64,000 nucleotides of DNA from an uncultured Pantoea sp. (GTDB taxonomy: Bacteria; Pseudomonadota; Gammaproteobacteria; Enterobacterales; Enterobacteriaceae). The position numbers and the translations under genes were made by a program. The notes under the pieces are model-generated. The model did no database searches and had not been told where the DNA came from. It saw only the letters and a list, made by a program, of their open reading frames with translations. This document shows, one piece after another, positions 56,219 to 64,000 of this stretch; within the stretch, counting starts at the first letter, position 1, and each line of letters opens with the position of its first letter. The DNA lies in contig CAJYKU010000021.1 of the NCBI GenBank assembly GCA_913775175.1, positions 18,439 to 82,438 of the forward strand, read 5' to 3'.

Positions 56219-57412
56219 CTAAGCAGGGCTGACTGCTGTCAGCTTTCTGCTCTGCCACCAGATGATCATTGCCACCAGTGCAATCACACTCAGGGTGCCA
56301 AATGCAACGCTATACGAATAGTGGCGTACTATAATCCCTGTCAGCGCCGGACTAAACGCAGCGCCAGCTCCCTGCATCAGCATCACAGCACTCTGCCCGG
56401 CGTTAACGTGTCCGCTGCCGCGCAGCAGCTGCACGATATAGCCCGGCACGGCAACACCCAGAATCCCGGCCGCCATACCGTCCAGCATCTGCACCGGGAT
56501 CATAAATAATGGATCGGTAAAGCTGGCGGCAAGAATGGCACGCACCGGCAACAGCAGCAGTGCCAGCATAATCAGACGCTGATAGCCCAGCGTTTCAGCA
56601 CGTGCTGCGGTCCAGATCGCCACCGGGATCATCACAGCCTGAGAGATAATGACGGTTGCAGCGGCGTAAACGCCCGGATTCATGCCGCCGGGTGAAGCGG
56701 CAACCCGCATGCTCAGCATCGGCAACAGCGCAGCATTTGCGAGATGAAACAGCAGAAGCGTCACACCAGCAATCATCAGCGGGGCATTACGGGTAAGATC
56801 GGAGAGGCGCGGTACCGCCTTATCGCTTTTCTCATCCAGACCGCGAGCAGCCTGATGATCAATATCCTGCCCGCGAATAGCCAGAATAGAGAGTGCTGTC
56901 AGCAGCGCCATCGTGGTCATCAGAATAAACACCGAGCCGATACCCCAGTACCAGGTTGCCGCCCCGGCAACCAGCGCTGCGCTCATATTACCGCCGTGGT
57001 TAAACGCTTCGTTACGCCCCATCTGCCGGTTAAAACCGCGCTGCCCGGTCAGCCCCAGAGTAATACCTGCCAGCACCGGAGCAATAAAGGCAGCTGATAC
57101 GCCACTGATAATCTGCGTCACGCCCACGACCCATGTCTGCTGAGAGTACCAGAGCCACAGCGTGGCAATAGTAATCAGGATACAGCCACCCAGCAGTAAC
57201 AGACGTTTGTAGCGCGTAGCATCGGTAACAATACCAGCGGGTAACGTGGCGATCAGGCCTGCCAGGCCGCCTGCTGTCATAACAAAACCGACATCGTTAG
57301 GCTGCCAGCCCTGTTGGGTCAAAAAGATGCCCAGAAAAGGCCCCAGCCCGTCACGCACATCTGCCAGAAAAAAACTGACCAGACATAGCGCCTGCAGCGA
57401 TCGTATTGGCAT
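56219..57412 (-). CDS. Major facilitator superfamily transporter
   Basis: Inner-membrane carrier of 397 residues from ATG 57412 (MPIRSLQALC), with about 12 hydrophobic helices. An MFS motif is seen as GIVTDATRYKRLL between helices 2 and 3; the stretch DGLGPFLGIFL near residue 20 and NRQMGRNEAFNHGGN in the middle are like a group of uncharacterised MFS carriers. AGGAA nine bases upstream supports the start. The substrate is unknown; drug or metabolite export is possible. It is not linked to an operon. Confidence 0.88.
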   Translation of the reverse strand: MPIRSLQALCLVSFFLADVRDGLGPFLGIFLTQQGWQPNDVGFVMTAGGLAGLIATLPAGIVTDATRYKRLLLLGGCILITIATLWLWYSQQTWVVGVTQIISGVSAAFIAPVLAGITLGLTGQRGFNRQMGRNEAFNHGGNMSAALVAGAATWYWGIGSVFILMTTMALLTALSILAIRGQDIDHQAARGLDEKSDKAVPRLSDLTRNAPLMIAGVTLLLFHLANAALLPMLSMRVAASPGGMNPGVYAAATVIISQAVMIPVAIWTAARAETLGYQRLIMLALLLLPVRAILAASFTDPLFMIPVQMLDGMAAGILGVAVPGYIVQLLRGSGHVNAGQSAVMLMQGAGAAFSPALTGIIVRHYSYSVAFGTLSVIALVAMIIWWQSRKLTAVSPA

Positions 57413-58443
57413 TGATCTTGTTCCTGAACGTTTAGTGTTGTTCCACCTGTTAAGTAATGGCGTAAAAACAGCAAATGTCACGGCAGGAAAAAGTAACTAA
57501 ATGAAATTTATTTGTTATGAGCTGCCGGAATGCCGGAGAGATGTTTTACATAAACTATTGCCACTTATACAACGGCAGAGTGGTAAGACGCTGAGAAGCA
57601 TTTTTAGCTGCCATGCTTTGATTCACAGTGCAGCTATGTTAGTTAACTTAGCAACAAGCAGAGCTCAGCGTTGCATAACCTGATCCCCAGGTAAGGCACT
57701 GGCTCAGCAGGTTGCGGCTGATTTGGTGATAGTGCTCAAAAACGATGCCCAGGCACTGCCATTAAAAGCTCATGCAAAGGTAGCTGTATTCAATTAAGGC
57801 ATCGAAAAGTTCTTCATGCCGGGCAGTTACAGTGCGATTGAGGATATACAGACGCCGGGAGAGAAGCAGGAGTCAGCGCTGAATCAGCACCTGCTCTGGA
57901 GCAGGCTATAGCGAAAAGAGAAAAATAACGCAGAATGTTTTGAGAAAAAAAGATGCATTTTAATTTCCAGTAACATATTCAAATAATCAGTTGAATGTGA
58001 CGAGTTATTTTTAGTTATGGTTAATGTGCTGCCACACTATTTCGTTTCCATCTGGTAAATGCATACGCTGGCAGAAAAAATAGTGCTGACCGTGTTCTGT
58101 CAATAGAGAGCGCTCTGAGCAAAAAGAGGGTCTCAGTGACCAGACTAAAGCAGCAGCCTGAAAGCAATGCTTGCCTTAACATACTGAATATCATGCTGCA
58201 ATCAGCTATCTGAACCATTTACCGGCCATATTCCTGATGATGCGCTCAGCGCTTAATTAAAACACCTCGCCTATATTTTCCCATTTCTTGTTATAAATCA
58301 AAAAATCAGTCACTACAGAGAGTTGAGCAAGTGAAGAAGTGACTATTATGACTCCGGCGTTTTTTCTCCTGTTGCAGTCAAAGTGATACATCATGCGATT
58401 GTAATCGACGAATTTATACTATAGGGAATTAAAGACTTCTGGC
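57413..58443. other. Decayed region between the MFS and molybdenum-enzyme genes
   Basis: About 1 kb with no intact gene. It contains a glycosidase-like fragment (57690-57911, see next entry). Elsewhere I see only short frames without ribosome sites and an AT-rich stretch before 58443 that should hold the promoter of the molybdenum-enzyme operon. Confidence 0.5.
57690..57911 (+). pseudogene. Fragment resembling a GH3 glycosidase C-domain
   Basis: One frame reads GKALAQQVAADLVIVLKNDA followed by QALPLKAHAKVAVFN, then a TAA (57795), and continues in frame with GIEKFFMPGSYSAIED to a TAG. The VLKND...LPL....KVAVF pattern is typical of the start of the C-terminal domain of family 3 beta-glucosidases. 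There is no start, no catalytic domain and an internal stop, so this would be a remnant. The identity is a visual match only. Confidence 0.4.
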
Positions 58444-61230
58444 ATGGACATATTCAACTCTTCACGACGACAGTTTCTTTTTAATTCTGTTATTGCTGGT
58501 ATTTCTGTTTATCTTGCTCCCCTTTACAGTCACGCCTGTAGATCGCTTTTTGAAAAAAAAATCCTGCAATCTCCTGACCGGGACGCTAAAGCCAAAAGCG
58601 TGCGCTTTCGTATCGATGGTCATGTAAAAGTTACAGGTCAAAAAATCTTTGCTCGCGACTTTCGTGCGAAAGATATGCCGGGCTGGCCACAACAACAGGC
58701 TCATGCATTTATCCTGCGCGTGACTCAGGCTGATAAGCTGTTTGCCGGAATCGATCTCTCACTGCTTAGACAGGATTGGCAGCCTGACCGAATAGTCACT
58801 GCGACGGATCTTGAGCGTGACGGCGTGGCTTTTCCCCCATTTTACGGCGATGATATGCTGCTGCCAGCCGGGAAAACACCAGCCTATCTCGGCCAGGCTG
58901 TTGCTATTTTAATTTATCACGATTTTACCCGCTTCCGGTTTGCCAAAGAACAACTGCAGTTCAACAACTGCGTAATCCGCTATGGTGAAGAGACCGGCGT
59001 GCTGAAACGCGATCCCTGGGGAACATTCCGTTTTATTCGCGCCGGAGGTAAAACGCCACTGGATGAAGATCGCTTCTCCAGTCTGAAAGATATGCCTGTA
59101 CTTCCGGCTCTAATAAAAAAACATCTGCCGGTCTGGCCTGAAGCACGTGAAGACGGCAGGCTGGATGAAGAAGGTATGTATTACGCAGATAAGATCGCCA
59201 GTAAACTGCGCTCCCCGCCTGGCAACTGGCTGGTTATGTCACGTCATTACAGCACACAGTCCAGCGATACGGCTGCCTTAGAAGCAGATAATACCAACGG
59301 CTGGTACGACAGCGATACACAAACGCTGCATTTAGTTGTGCCGACTCAGGCACCACATGAGGTTATGGATGCGCTTCCACGAATGCTGGCAGCAGGAAAA
59401 ATTGCGGTCAGAGAGGTCATTTTGCATCCCTGTCATACCGTTGGCTATGGGTCAAAAGATCACAGTAACTTTCCCTATTATGGCGCAGTTGCAGCCATAT
59501 ATGGAGACGGGTTTCCGGTACGTCTCGCCAGCGATCGCTACGAGCAATTCCAGGCAGGACTGAAACGCCACGCTTTTGAGATGACTTACACCATCGGCGT
59601 CGACAGGGAGAGTGGCATACTGCAGGCATTGCAAAGCAGCATGATAGCTAACGGTGGCGGACGCGCCAATCTTACACCCTCGGTGGCTCTTGTTGCCGCC
59701 ACGGCAGCGCAATCCAGTTACTATTTTCCGGACAGTGATCTCACCGCTGTTGGTATCGCTTCACATGCTGTCGATGCTGGCTCTGCTCGCGGCTACGGTA
59801 CGCTGCAAAGCATGACTGCCACCGAAATCATGATGGATGAGCTTGCCGCTGAGCTGAAGCTGGATCCCATCGACTTTCGTCTGCGCAACGTACTTAAATC
59901 TGGCATGAAGAATACTCAGGGAGCAATACCCGCTGGTGCAGTTCGCATCGATGAAGTACTGCATAAAGCTGCGCAACATGAAATCTGGCTAAAACGTGCC
60001 GAGCGCAAATATGAGTTTGAACGCGACAATCCGGGCAAGTACTTTGGCGTTGGGGTTGCCTGTGTCCAGAAAGACTTTGGAACCGGAGCAGAAGCCTCTT
60101 TTGCCCGTGTAGAATTTAGTCAGGAAGGTAAAATAACGCTTTACCACAGTGCCACAGAGATCGGCACAGGTATGTCAACATCCCAGGCAGTACTTTGCGC
60201 TGAATGGCTGGGAAATCCAGCCGATGAATCGCACTTCTTCGTCACCGACTGGTCGCTGCTTCCGGTTATTACCAGCCACAATCCCTATCTTATCAGTCAG
60301 AGCGAGCAGGATGCGCAACAACAGAATCCTCTCTGGTCTCCTTTCTATTGCTCACCCTCCAGTGCCAGCAATTCAGCATACTATTTTTCCCACAGTACGC
60401 GGGAAGCTGCACGTCAGCTGTTTCTGCAGGGAGTCTGGCCTGCTGCATTAAGCATCTGGCAGGCTGGTATCGGAGGCGGGCAAGCCTCATCGCTGGTAGT
60501 GCGACCAGAAGATGCGCGCTGGGTAGACGGTGGCCTGACCGCCGCCGGCATGCAGATTCTGCCTCTGAAACTGCTGGCACAGACGGCATGGAAACAGGGG
60601 CTTACGACGGGAGTGACCGTTCACGTCTTTAATCGCTGGCAATGGGCGGAAGCTGACTTCACGATAAATGAGCAACAGATTCGTCTGCCAATTGATGCTC
60701 TGGCACTGCGGAAAAACGGCGCATGGCACACTATTCCACGCAATCGGGCTTACTATCCCCCTGTGCAACGAAAAAACGCAGCCGTCACTCACTATAGTGC
60801 TATTGCAACACTGGCAGAAGTCGCCGTAGAGGGAGCTACGGGAAACGTCACGGTGCTGAATCACCATTCGATTCTCGAATGCGGCAACCTGATTGTGCCG
60901 GAATTAGTCTCTGGTCAGTTACAGGGTGGGCTGGCAATGGGCATCGGCTACGCATTACACGAATATTTACCACTCTATGAAGATGGGCCAGGCGATGGGA
61001 CCTGGAACTTTAATCGCTATCATCTGCCGCGCGCCAGCGATATCGCGGTTTGGCAGCAGAGCAGCGAAATTCTGCCCGCATTGTCGGAAACCGATCCCCC
61101 TAAAGGCATAGCAGAAGTCGTTATGATCCCGATTGTTGCAGCATTGGTTAATGCTATCAGCAATGCCACAGGTCATCGTTTTCGCGACCTGCCCGTCCGT
61201 GCAGAAACTATTCGCGAGGTGCTGCAATGA
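58444..61230 (+). CDS. Xanthine-dehydrogenase-family molybdopterin subunit, Tat-exported
   Basis: Large molybdenum hydroxylase subunit of 928 residues. The N-terminus SSRRQFLFNSVIAGISVYL is a twin-arginine signal, so the enzyme works in the periplasm. It follows the IorB/aldehyde dehydrogenase (CoxL-like) layout: a first domain to about residue 200, molybdopterin-binding repeats further on, e.g. GGGRANLTP, DAGSARGYGTLQS and LYHSATEIGTGMSTSQAVLC, and the active-site Glu in DPPKGIAEVVMIP near residue 890. With the next two genes it forms a three-subunit dehydrogenase like AldFGH of acetic acid bacteria, passing electrons to cytochrome c. The substrate (an aldehyde or N-heterocycle) is not certain. 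The ribosome site is weak. It overlaps the next gene as ATGA. Confidence 0.88.
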   Translation: MDIFNSSRRQFLFNSVIAGISVYLAPLYSHACRSLFEKKILQSPDRDAKAKSVRFRIDGHVKVTGQKIFARDFRAKDMPGWPQQQAHAFILRVTQADKLFAGIDLSLLRQDWQPDRIVTATDLERDGVAFPPFYGDDMLLPAGKTPAYLGQAVAILIYHDFTRFRFAKEQLQFNNCVIRYGEETGVLKRDPWGTFRFIRAGGKTPLDEDRFSSLKDMPVLPALIKKHLPVWPEAREDGRLDEEGMYYADKIASKLRSPPGNWLVMSRHYSTQSSDTAALEADNTNGWYDSDTQTLHLVVPTQAPHEVMDALPRMLAAGKIAVREVILHPCHTVGYGSKDHSNFPYYGAVAAIYGDGFPVRLASDRYEQFQAGLKRHAFEMTYTIGVDRESGILQALQSSMIANGGGRANLTPSVALVAATAAQSSYYFPDSDLTAVGIASHAVDAGSARGYGTLQSMTATEIMMDELAAELKLDPIDFRLRNVLKSGMKNTQGAIPAGAVRIDEVLHKAAQHEIWLKRAERKYEFERDNPGKYFGVGVACVQKDFGTGAEASFARVEFSQEGKITLYHSATEIGTGMSTSQAVLCAEWLGNPADESHFFVTDWSLLPVITSHNPYLISQSEQDAQQQNPLWSPFYCSPSSASNSAYYFSHSTREAARQLFLQGVWPAALSIWQAGIGGGQASSLVVRPEDARWVDGGLTAAGMQILPLKLLAQTAWKQGLTTGVTVHVFNRWQWAEADFTINEQQIRLPIDALALRKNGAWHTIPRNRAYYPPVQRKNAAVTHYSAIATLAEVAVEGATGNVTVLNHHSILECGNLIVPELVSGQLQGGLAMGIGYALHEYLPLYEDGPGDGTWNFNRYHLPRASDIAVWQQSSEILPALSETDPPKGIAEVVMIPIVAALVNAISNATGHRFRDLPVRAETIREVLQ

Positions 61231-61793
61231 CTATTTCGCTCCATCCCCTCTCTCTGACTGTGAACGGCGAGGACAGAGGCCCATATGATGTGCCGGAAGG
61301 TTTGATGATGATCGATTTTCTGCACGAATATCTCAATCTTACCGGAAGCCGTCTGGGCTGTGGCCAGGGGATTTGCCACGCCTGCGTGGTGATTGTTGAT
61401 CACCCTGATGGCGTCAGTGAAGAGGTCAGAACCTGTATTACCGGAGCACATTTTTTCGCAGGCAAAAAAGTGCGCACCGTAGAAGGCCATGCTCAGACCG
61501 ATGCCGAAAGTGGCGCACAGATGCTTTCGCCGGTACAGCAGGCTTTTATGACGCACTATAGCTTTCAGTGTGGCTACTGTACGCCCGGGTTTGTCAATGC
61601 GGCTACCCTCTTTATTGAAAAACTCAGGCGCCAGCCAGTAGCACGTGAAGATCTGGAGCGCGAAATTGAGCAGGCGCTCAACAGCCATATTTGCCGCTGT
61701 AGCGGTTATGTCCGCTACTATGAAGCAGTTCGCGAACTGGTGCTCAGCATGCCTGAACTGATGACGGAGAGAGCAAAATGCTCAGGCGCCTGA
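61227..61793 (+). CDS. 2Fe-2S small subunit of the molybdenum hydroxylase
   Basis: Protein of 188 residues with two [2Fe-2S] domains: an N-terminal ferredoxin-type (LGCGQGICHACVV and a later Cys in VRTCITG) and a C-terminal four-helix cluster (FQCGYCTPGF and SHICRCSGYVRY). It has no signal of its own, so it must be carried out by the Tat signal of the large subunit. It overlaps the large-subunit gene by four bases and the cytochrome gene by 16. GAGGTG lies before the start. Confidence 0.93.
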   Translation: MTISLHPLSLTVNGEDRGPYDVPEGLMMIDFLHEYLNLTGSRLGCGQGICHACVVIVDHPDGVSEEVRTCITGAHFFAGKKVRTVEGHAQTDAESGAQMLSPVQQAFMTHYSFQCGYCTPGFVNAATLFIEKLRRQPVAREDLEREIEQALNSHICRCSGYVRYYEAVRELVLSMPELMTERAKCSGA

Positions 61794-63022
61794 TCTCTTT
61801 GATAATTATTATCGCTGTTCTTACGATCGCTCTGCTGCTGTGGTGGCGTAAGCAACCAGCACCGGATAACACGCTTCAGAAAGCAGCAGCTAACGCGGAA
61901 CAGATTGAGCGTGGTCGCTATCTGGCTAAAGCTGCCGACTGTGCTGCCTGCCACACCGTATCTGGTGGTGCCCGGTTCGCTGGCGGTTATCCGCTAAAAA
62001 CGCCCTTTGGTACAATTTATGGCAGTAACATTACGCCTTCTGTTACGCATGGAATTGGCGGCTGGACAAAAGAGCAGTTTTATACTGTGTTAACCACTGG
62101 CGTCGCGCCCGGCAGACATTACCTCTATCCGGCTATGCCTTATACCTCTTATAAAGGCATTAGCCATACCGATTCAGCTGCAATTTATGCTTATCTGATG
62201 TCGCTCCCGGCAATAGAGGTGCCGGTACCAGAAAATGAACTCCCCTTTCCGCTTAATCAGCGTGTGACAATGATTGGCTGGAACATGCTGTTCCACACAT
62301 CAGCACCAATGCCAGCAAGTTCTGTCGGCAATTCGGCTGAATGGAAGCGTGGGCGTTATCTGGTGGATGTGCTTGGCCACTGCGGCGAATGCCATACGCC
62401 GCGCGGCAAGCTGGGGCAGATGAATCGGGATAAACCGCTGCAAGGTGCCGTGACGGGTCGCTTTAGCGCACCGGCTATAACGCCTGGTGCACTGGCACAG
62501 TGGGGCTGGAAGCCAGCTGATCTACAGAAATTTATTAGCACCGGGCTTGCGCCTCAGGGCTCTGCTTTCAGCGAAATGCACACCGTTATCGATCTCAGCA
62601 CCCGCCACCTGAATGCTGACGACCAGAAGGCAATGGTGATTTACTTAATGGGCGATAAAGCACCGGCGGCAGTGACAGTAAAAACCAGAAAAGATGCGAG
62701 TTATACTGCAGGGCGATCGACCTGGCTCAACATGTGCGCCGGATGCCATGCACGCGATGGGCAGGGAAAGCCGAATGTCAGCATCAGCATCGTCAATACT
62801 AGTACGCTTCGCCAGCCGGATGGCAGAAATCTGGTGGTTTCCATTCTGGATGGCTTGCCCGGGCAGCAATTTCCGGGAAATAAAAGTATGCAGAGCATGC
62901 CTGGATTTGCCGGAATGCTTACTGACGAAGATATTGCCGGACTGGTTAATTATCTGCGTACGACATGGGGTGGACTGCCGGGCAACATTACGCCAGAGCA
63001 GATAAAAGCTTTACGCGAATAA
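61778..63022 (+). CDS. Membrane-anchored triheme cytochrome c
   Basis: Protein of 414 residues with an N-terminal membrane helix (LISLIIIIAVLTIALLLWW) and three haem c sites: CAACH (about residue 52), CGECH (about 205) and CAGCH (about 325). This matches the cytochrome subunit of periplasmic alcohol/aldehyde dehydrogenases, which passes electrons to ubiquinone. GGAGAG precedes the ATG. It ends the operon. The Ccm system for haem attachment must be elsewhere. Confidence 0.92.
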   Translation: MLRRLISLIIIIAVLTIALLLWWRKQPAPDNTLQKAAANAEQIERGRYLAKAADCAACHTVSGGARFAGGYPLKTPFGTIYGSNITPSVTHGIGGWTKEQFYTVLTTGVAPGRHYLYPAMPYTSYKGISHTDSAAIYAYLMSLPAIEVPVPENELPFPLNQRVTMIGWNMLFHTSAPMPASSVGNSAEWKRGRYLVDVLGHCGECHTPRGKLGQMNRDKPLQGAVTGRFSAPAITPGALAQWGWKPADLQKFISTGLAPQGSAFSEMHTVIDLSTRHLNADDQKAMVIYLMGDKAPAAVTVKTRKDASYTAGRSTWLNMCAGCHARDGQGKPNVSISIVNTSTLRQPDGRNLVVSILDGLPGQQFPGNKSMQSMPGFAGMLTDEDIAGLVNYLRTTWGGLPGNITPEQIKALRE

Positions 63023-63663
63023 CAAATACAGATGACTTCAGGCATTAAAATTAGCGCAGTAAATCAGGTTATCAGATATTCCGGGAGATAATCTGGATGC
63101 TGCGGGAGAGTAGTCGAGGTGAATACTGGCTGATGCATCGATTTTACACCACCAACAGTAAGAGAATATAAACCACGTTTAATATAAGGGCTAATAGTTA
63201 AACAGGCACCTCTGAAATATGCATGTCTGCCTGGCAGCTTATACGGCGTACATTATCTGTTTCACGATGAAAACAGAATGCGGTGGCTGGCTTACAACCT
63301 GCCAGTCAGGAACGAAGCAACGTAAAAATATCGCTTTAACGTTGAATGTCTGGTCTGTCATTAGCTGGCCAGTCCTGATTTTGACAGTCACTACAAAATA
63401 GTACGCATACTGGCAGAATCGGGACCAGAACTCTGCAGGTAGCTGATGACATCAGCAGGACGATGGCACATATATGACAACGGCAAAACAGATCAGAGAG
63501 TGGACGTTGCAGCCAATGCTGTGTTCAGCGAGCAAAGGGGCCGCATAGGTTATTCACCTATGCACCTGACAGAGAACGTTGTCAGTGTTCAGGAAATTTT
63601 TTTGAGCAATCTGCTATCAGCGTGGCTCTCTGCCCGCCCATAAGCCAGCGTGTTTCAACAGAA
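63023..63663. other. Decayed intergenic region before tRNA-Phe
   Basis: About 640 bases with no supported gene. Short frames at 63219-63401 and 63446-63643 have no ribosome site or known domain and may be remnants of mobile DNA. Confidence 0.5.
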
Positions 63664-63744
63664 GGTACCTGAACCCAAAATCGCACCAGGGGCTCGACTG
63701 CTGTTTTGCTAACCTGATGATTACTGTACAGTGAGTTATTGGCC
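63664..63744 (-). pseudogene. Degenerate tRNA-Phe copy
   Basis: Read on the plus strand, 63664-63694 (starting GGTACCTGAACCCAAAATCG) matches the 3' half of the tRNA-Phe gene at 63913 at about 23 of 29 bases, and 63722-63744 (ATTACTGTACAGTGAGTTATT region) matches its D-arm side with a small insertion. The anticodon arm is destroyed. It lies 168 bases from the intact gene. It may be a decayed tandem copy or the remains of an attachment site left by an integrated element. Confidence 0.55.
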
Positions 63745-63879
63745 GCAATTCCAGATCTACCACTATAAAAGCGAAAAAGCTTAGCAGCGGCATGGTCGGG
63801 AAGCAGAGGCCAGAATCAGGAAATAGCGTAAACAGCTGACGCTAAATCACGCTGTAAATCTGCTCTGGCCAGAAAAGCA

Positions 63880-63905
63880 AAAACCCCCGCCGAAGCGAGG
63901 GTTTC
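63880..63905 (-). terminator. Terminator of tRNA-Phe
   Basis: On the minus strand AACCCTCGC-TTCG-GCGGGGGTT is followed by TTTG and a further T run, seven bases after the tRNA 3' end. Confidence 0.9.
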
Positions 63906-63911
63906 AAATTT

Positions 63912-63987
63912 TGGTGCCCGAACCCGGAATCGAACCAGGGACACGGGGATTTTCAATCCCCTGCTCTACCGACTGAGCTATTCGGGC
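63912..63987 (-). tRNA. pheV: tRNA-Phe (anticodon GAA)
   Basis: The minus strand reads GCCCGAATAGCTCAGTCGGT and on to the encoded CCA; 76 bases. The loop TTGAAAA gives anticodon GAA (complement at 63952-63954), and the TTCGATTCC arm is intact. It differs from E. coli tRNA-Phe at only a few acceptor and T-stem positions, each kept paired. By position after speC it corresponds to pheV in E. coli, a known insertion point for genomic islands. Confidence 0.95.
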
Positions 63988-64000
63988 AACGGGGCGCATT

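Noticed and set aside
63219..63643. Two short frames near the right end
   Set aside because: No recognisable domain, no ribosome site, and placed in a decayed region.

Overview
The window is chromosomal DNA from a gamma-proteobacterium of the Enterobacterales, most likely the Erwiniaceae (Erwinia/Pantoea relatives). The placement rests on gene order and protein similarity judged by eye: speA-metK-galP-sprT-endA-rsmE-gshB-yqgE-ruvX-yggR-yggS-yggT-rdgB-hemW-yggN-yggL-trmB-mutY-yggX-mltC-speC follows the Escherichia coli 64-67 min order, but speB, ansB-yggM, yggU and nupG are missing from their usual places.

Region 1 (1-14.7 kb, minus strand) is a surface-adhesion locus. In transcription order it holds a degenerate EAL-domain protein, a 3.8-thousand-residue BapA-type adhesin of about 29-30 Ig-like repeats, a TolC-family outer-membrane channel, and a type I secretion ABC transporter cut by the left edge. 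The membrane-fusion partner presumably lies just outside.

Region 2 (15.2-37 kb) is the conserved housekeeping core: polyamine synthesis (SpeA, SpeC), S-adenosylmethionine (MetK), galactose uptake (GalP with Gal and CRP sites), glutathione (GshB), RNA and DNA maintenance (RsmE, TrmB, MutY, RdgB, RuvX, EndA), PLP homeostasis (YggS), haem/radical SAM (HemW), iron-sulfur protection (YggX) and murein turnover (MltC). A 57-bp tandem repeat sits between ruvX and yggR.

Region 3 (37-64 kb) lies between speC and a tRNA-Phe(GAA) gene, the position of pheV in E. coli, a classic island insertion point. It is filled with accessory metabolic modules: an AcuI-like reductase coupled to a SelW-like thioredoxin-fold protein; a siderophore reductase under a Fur-like site; a Rob-like regulator; a cyanide-insensitive-type bd oxidase (cioAB plus a DUF2474 peptide) with an FNR-like site; trehalase treF, which seems to use an ATT start codon; a hydrolase; a PAS-GGDEF cyclase; a seven-gene unit of flavin monooxygenase, two AhpD/carboxymuconolactone-decarboxylase-fold proteins and an amino-acid-type ABC importer, preceded by a LysR regulator; a KGG stress peptide; an MFS carrier; and a Tat-exported molybdenum hydroxylase with a 2Fe-2S subunit and a triheme cytochrome c. 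Decayed material (a glycosidase-like fragment and a degenerate tRNA-Phe copy near the right edge) supports repeated gain and loss here.

The least-explained system is the monooxygenase/AhpD-like/ABC importer unit at 48.4-55.1 kb. The best regulatory curiosities are the hairpin over the adhesin start, the metK leader and the treF start. All assignments are by reading the sequence; no searches were run.
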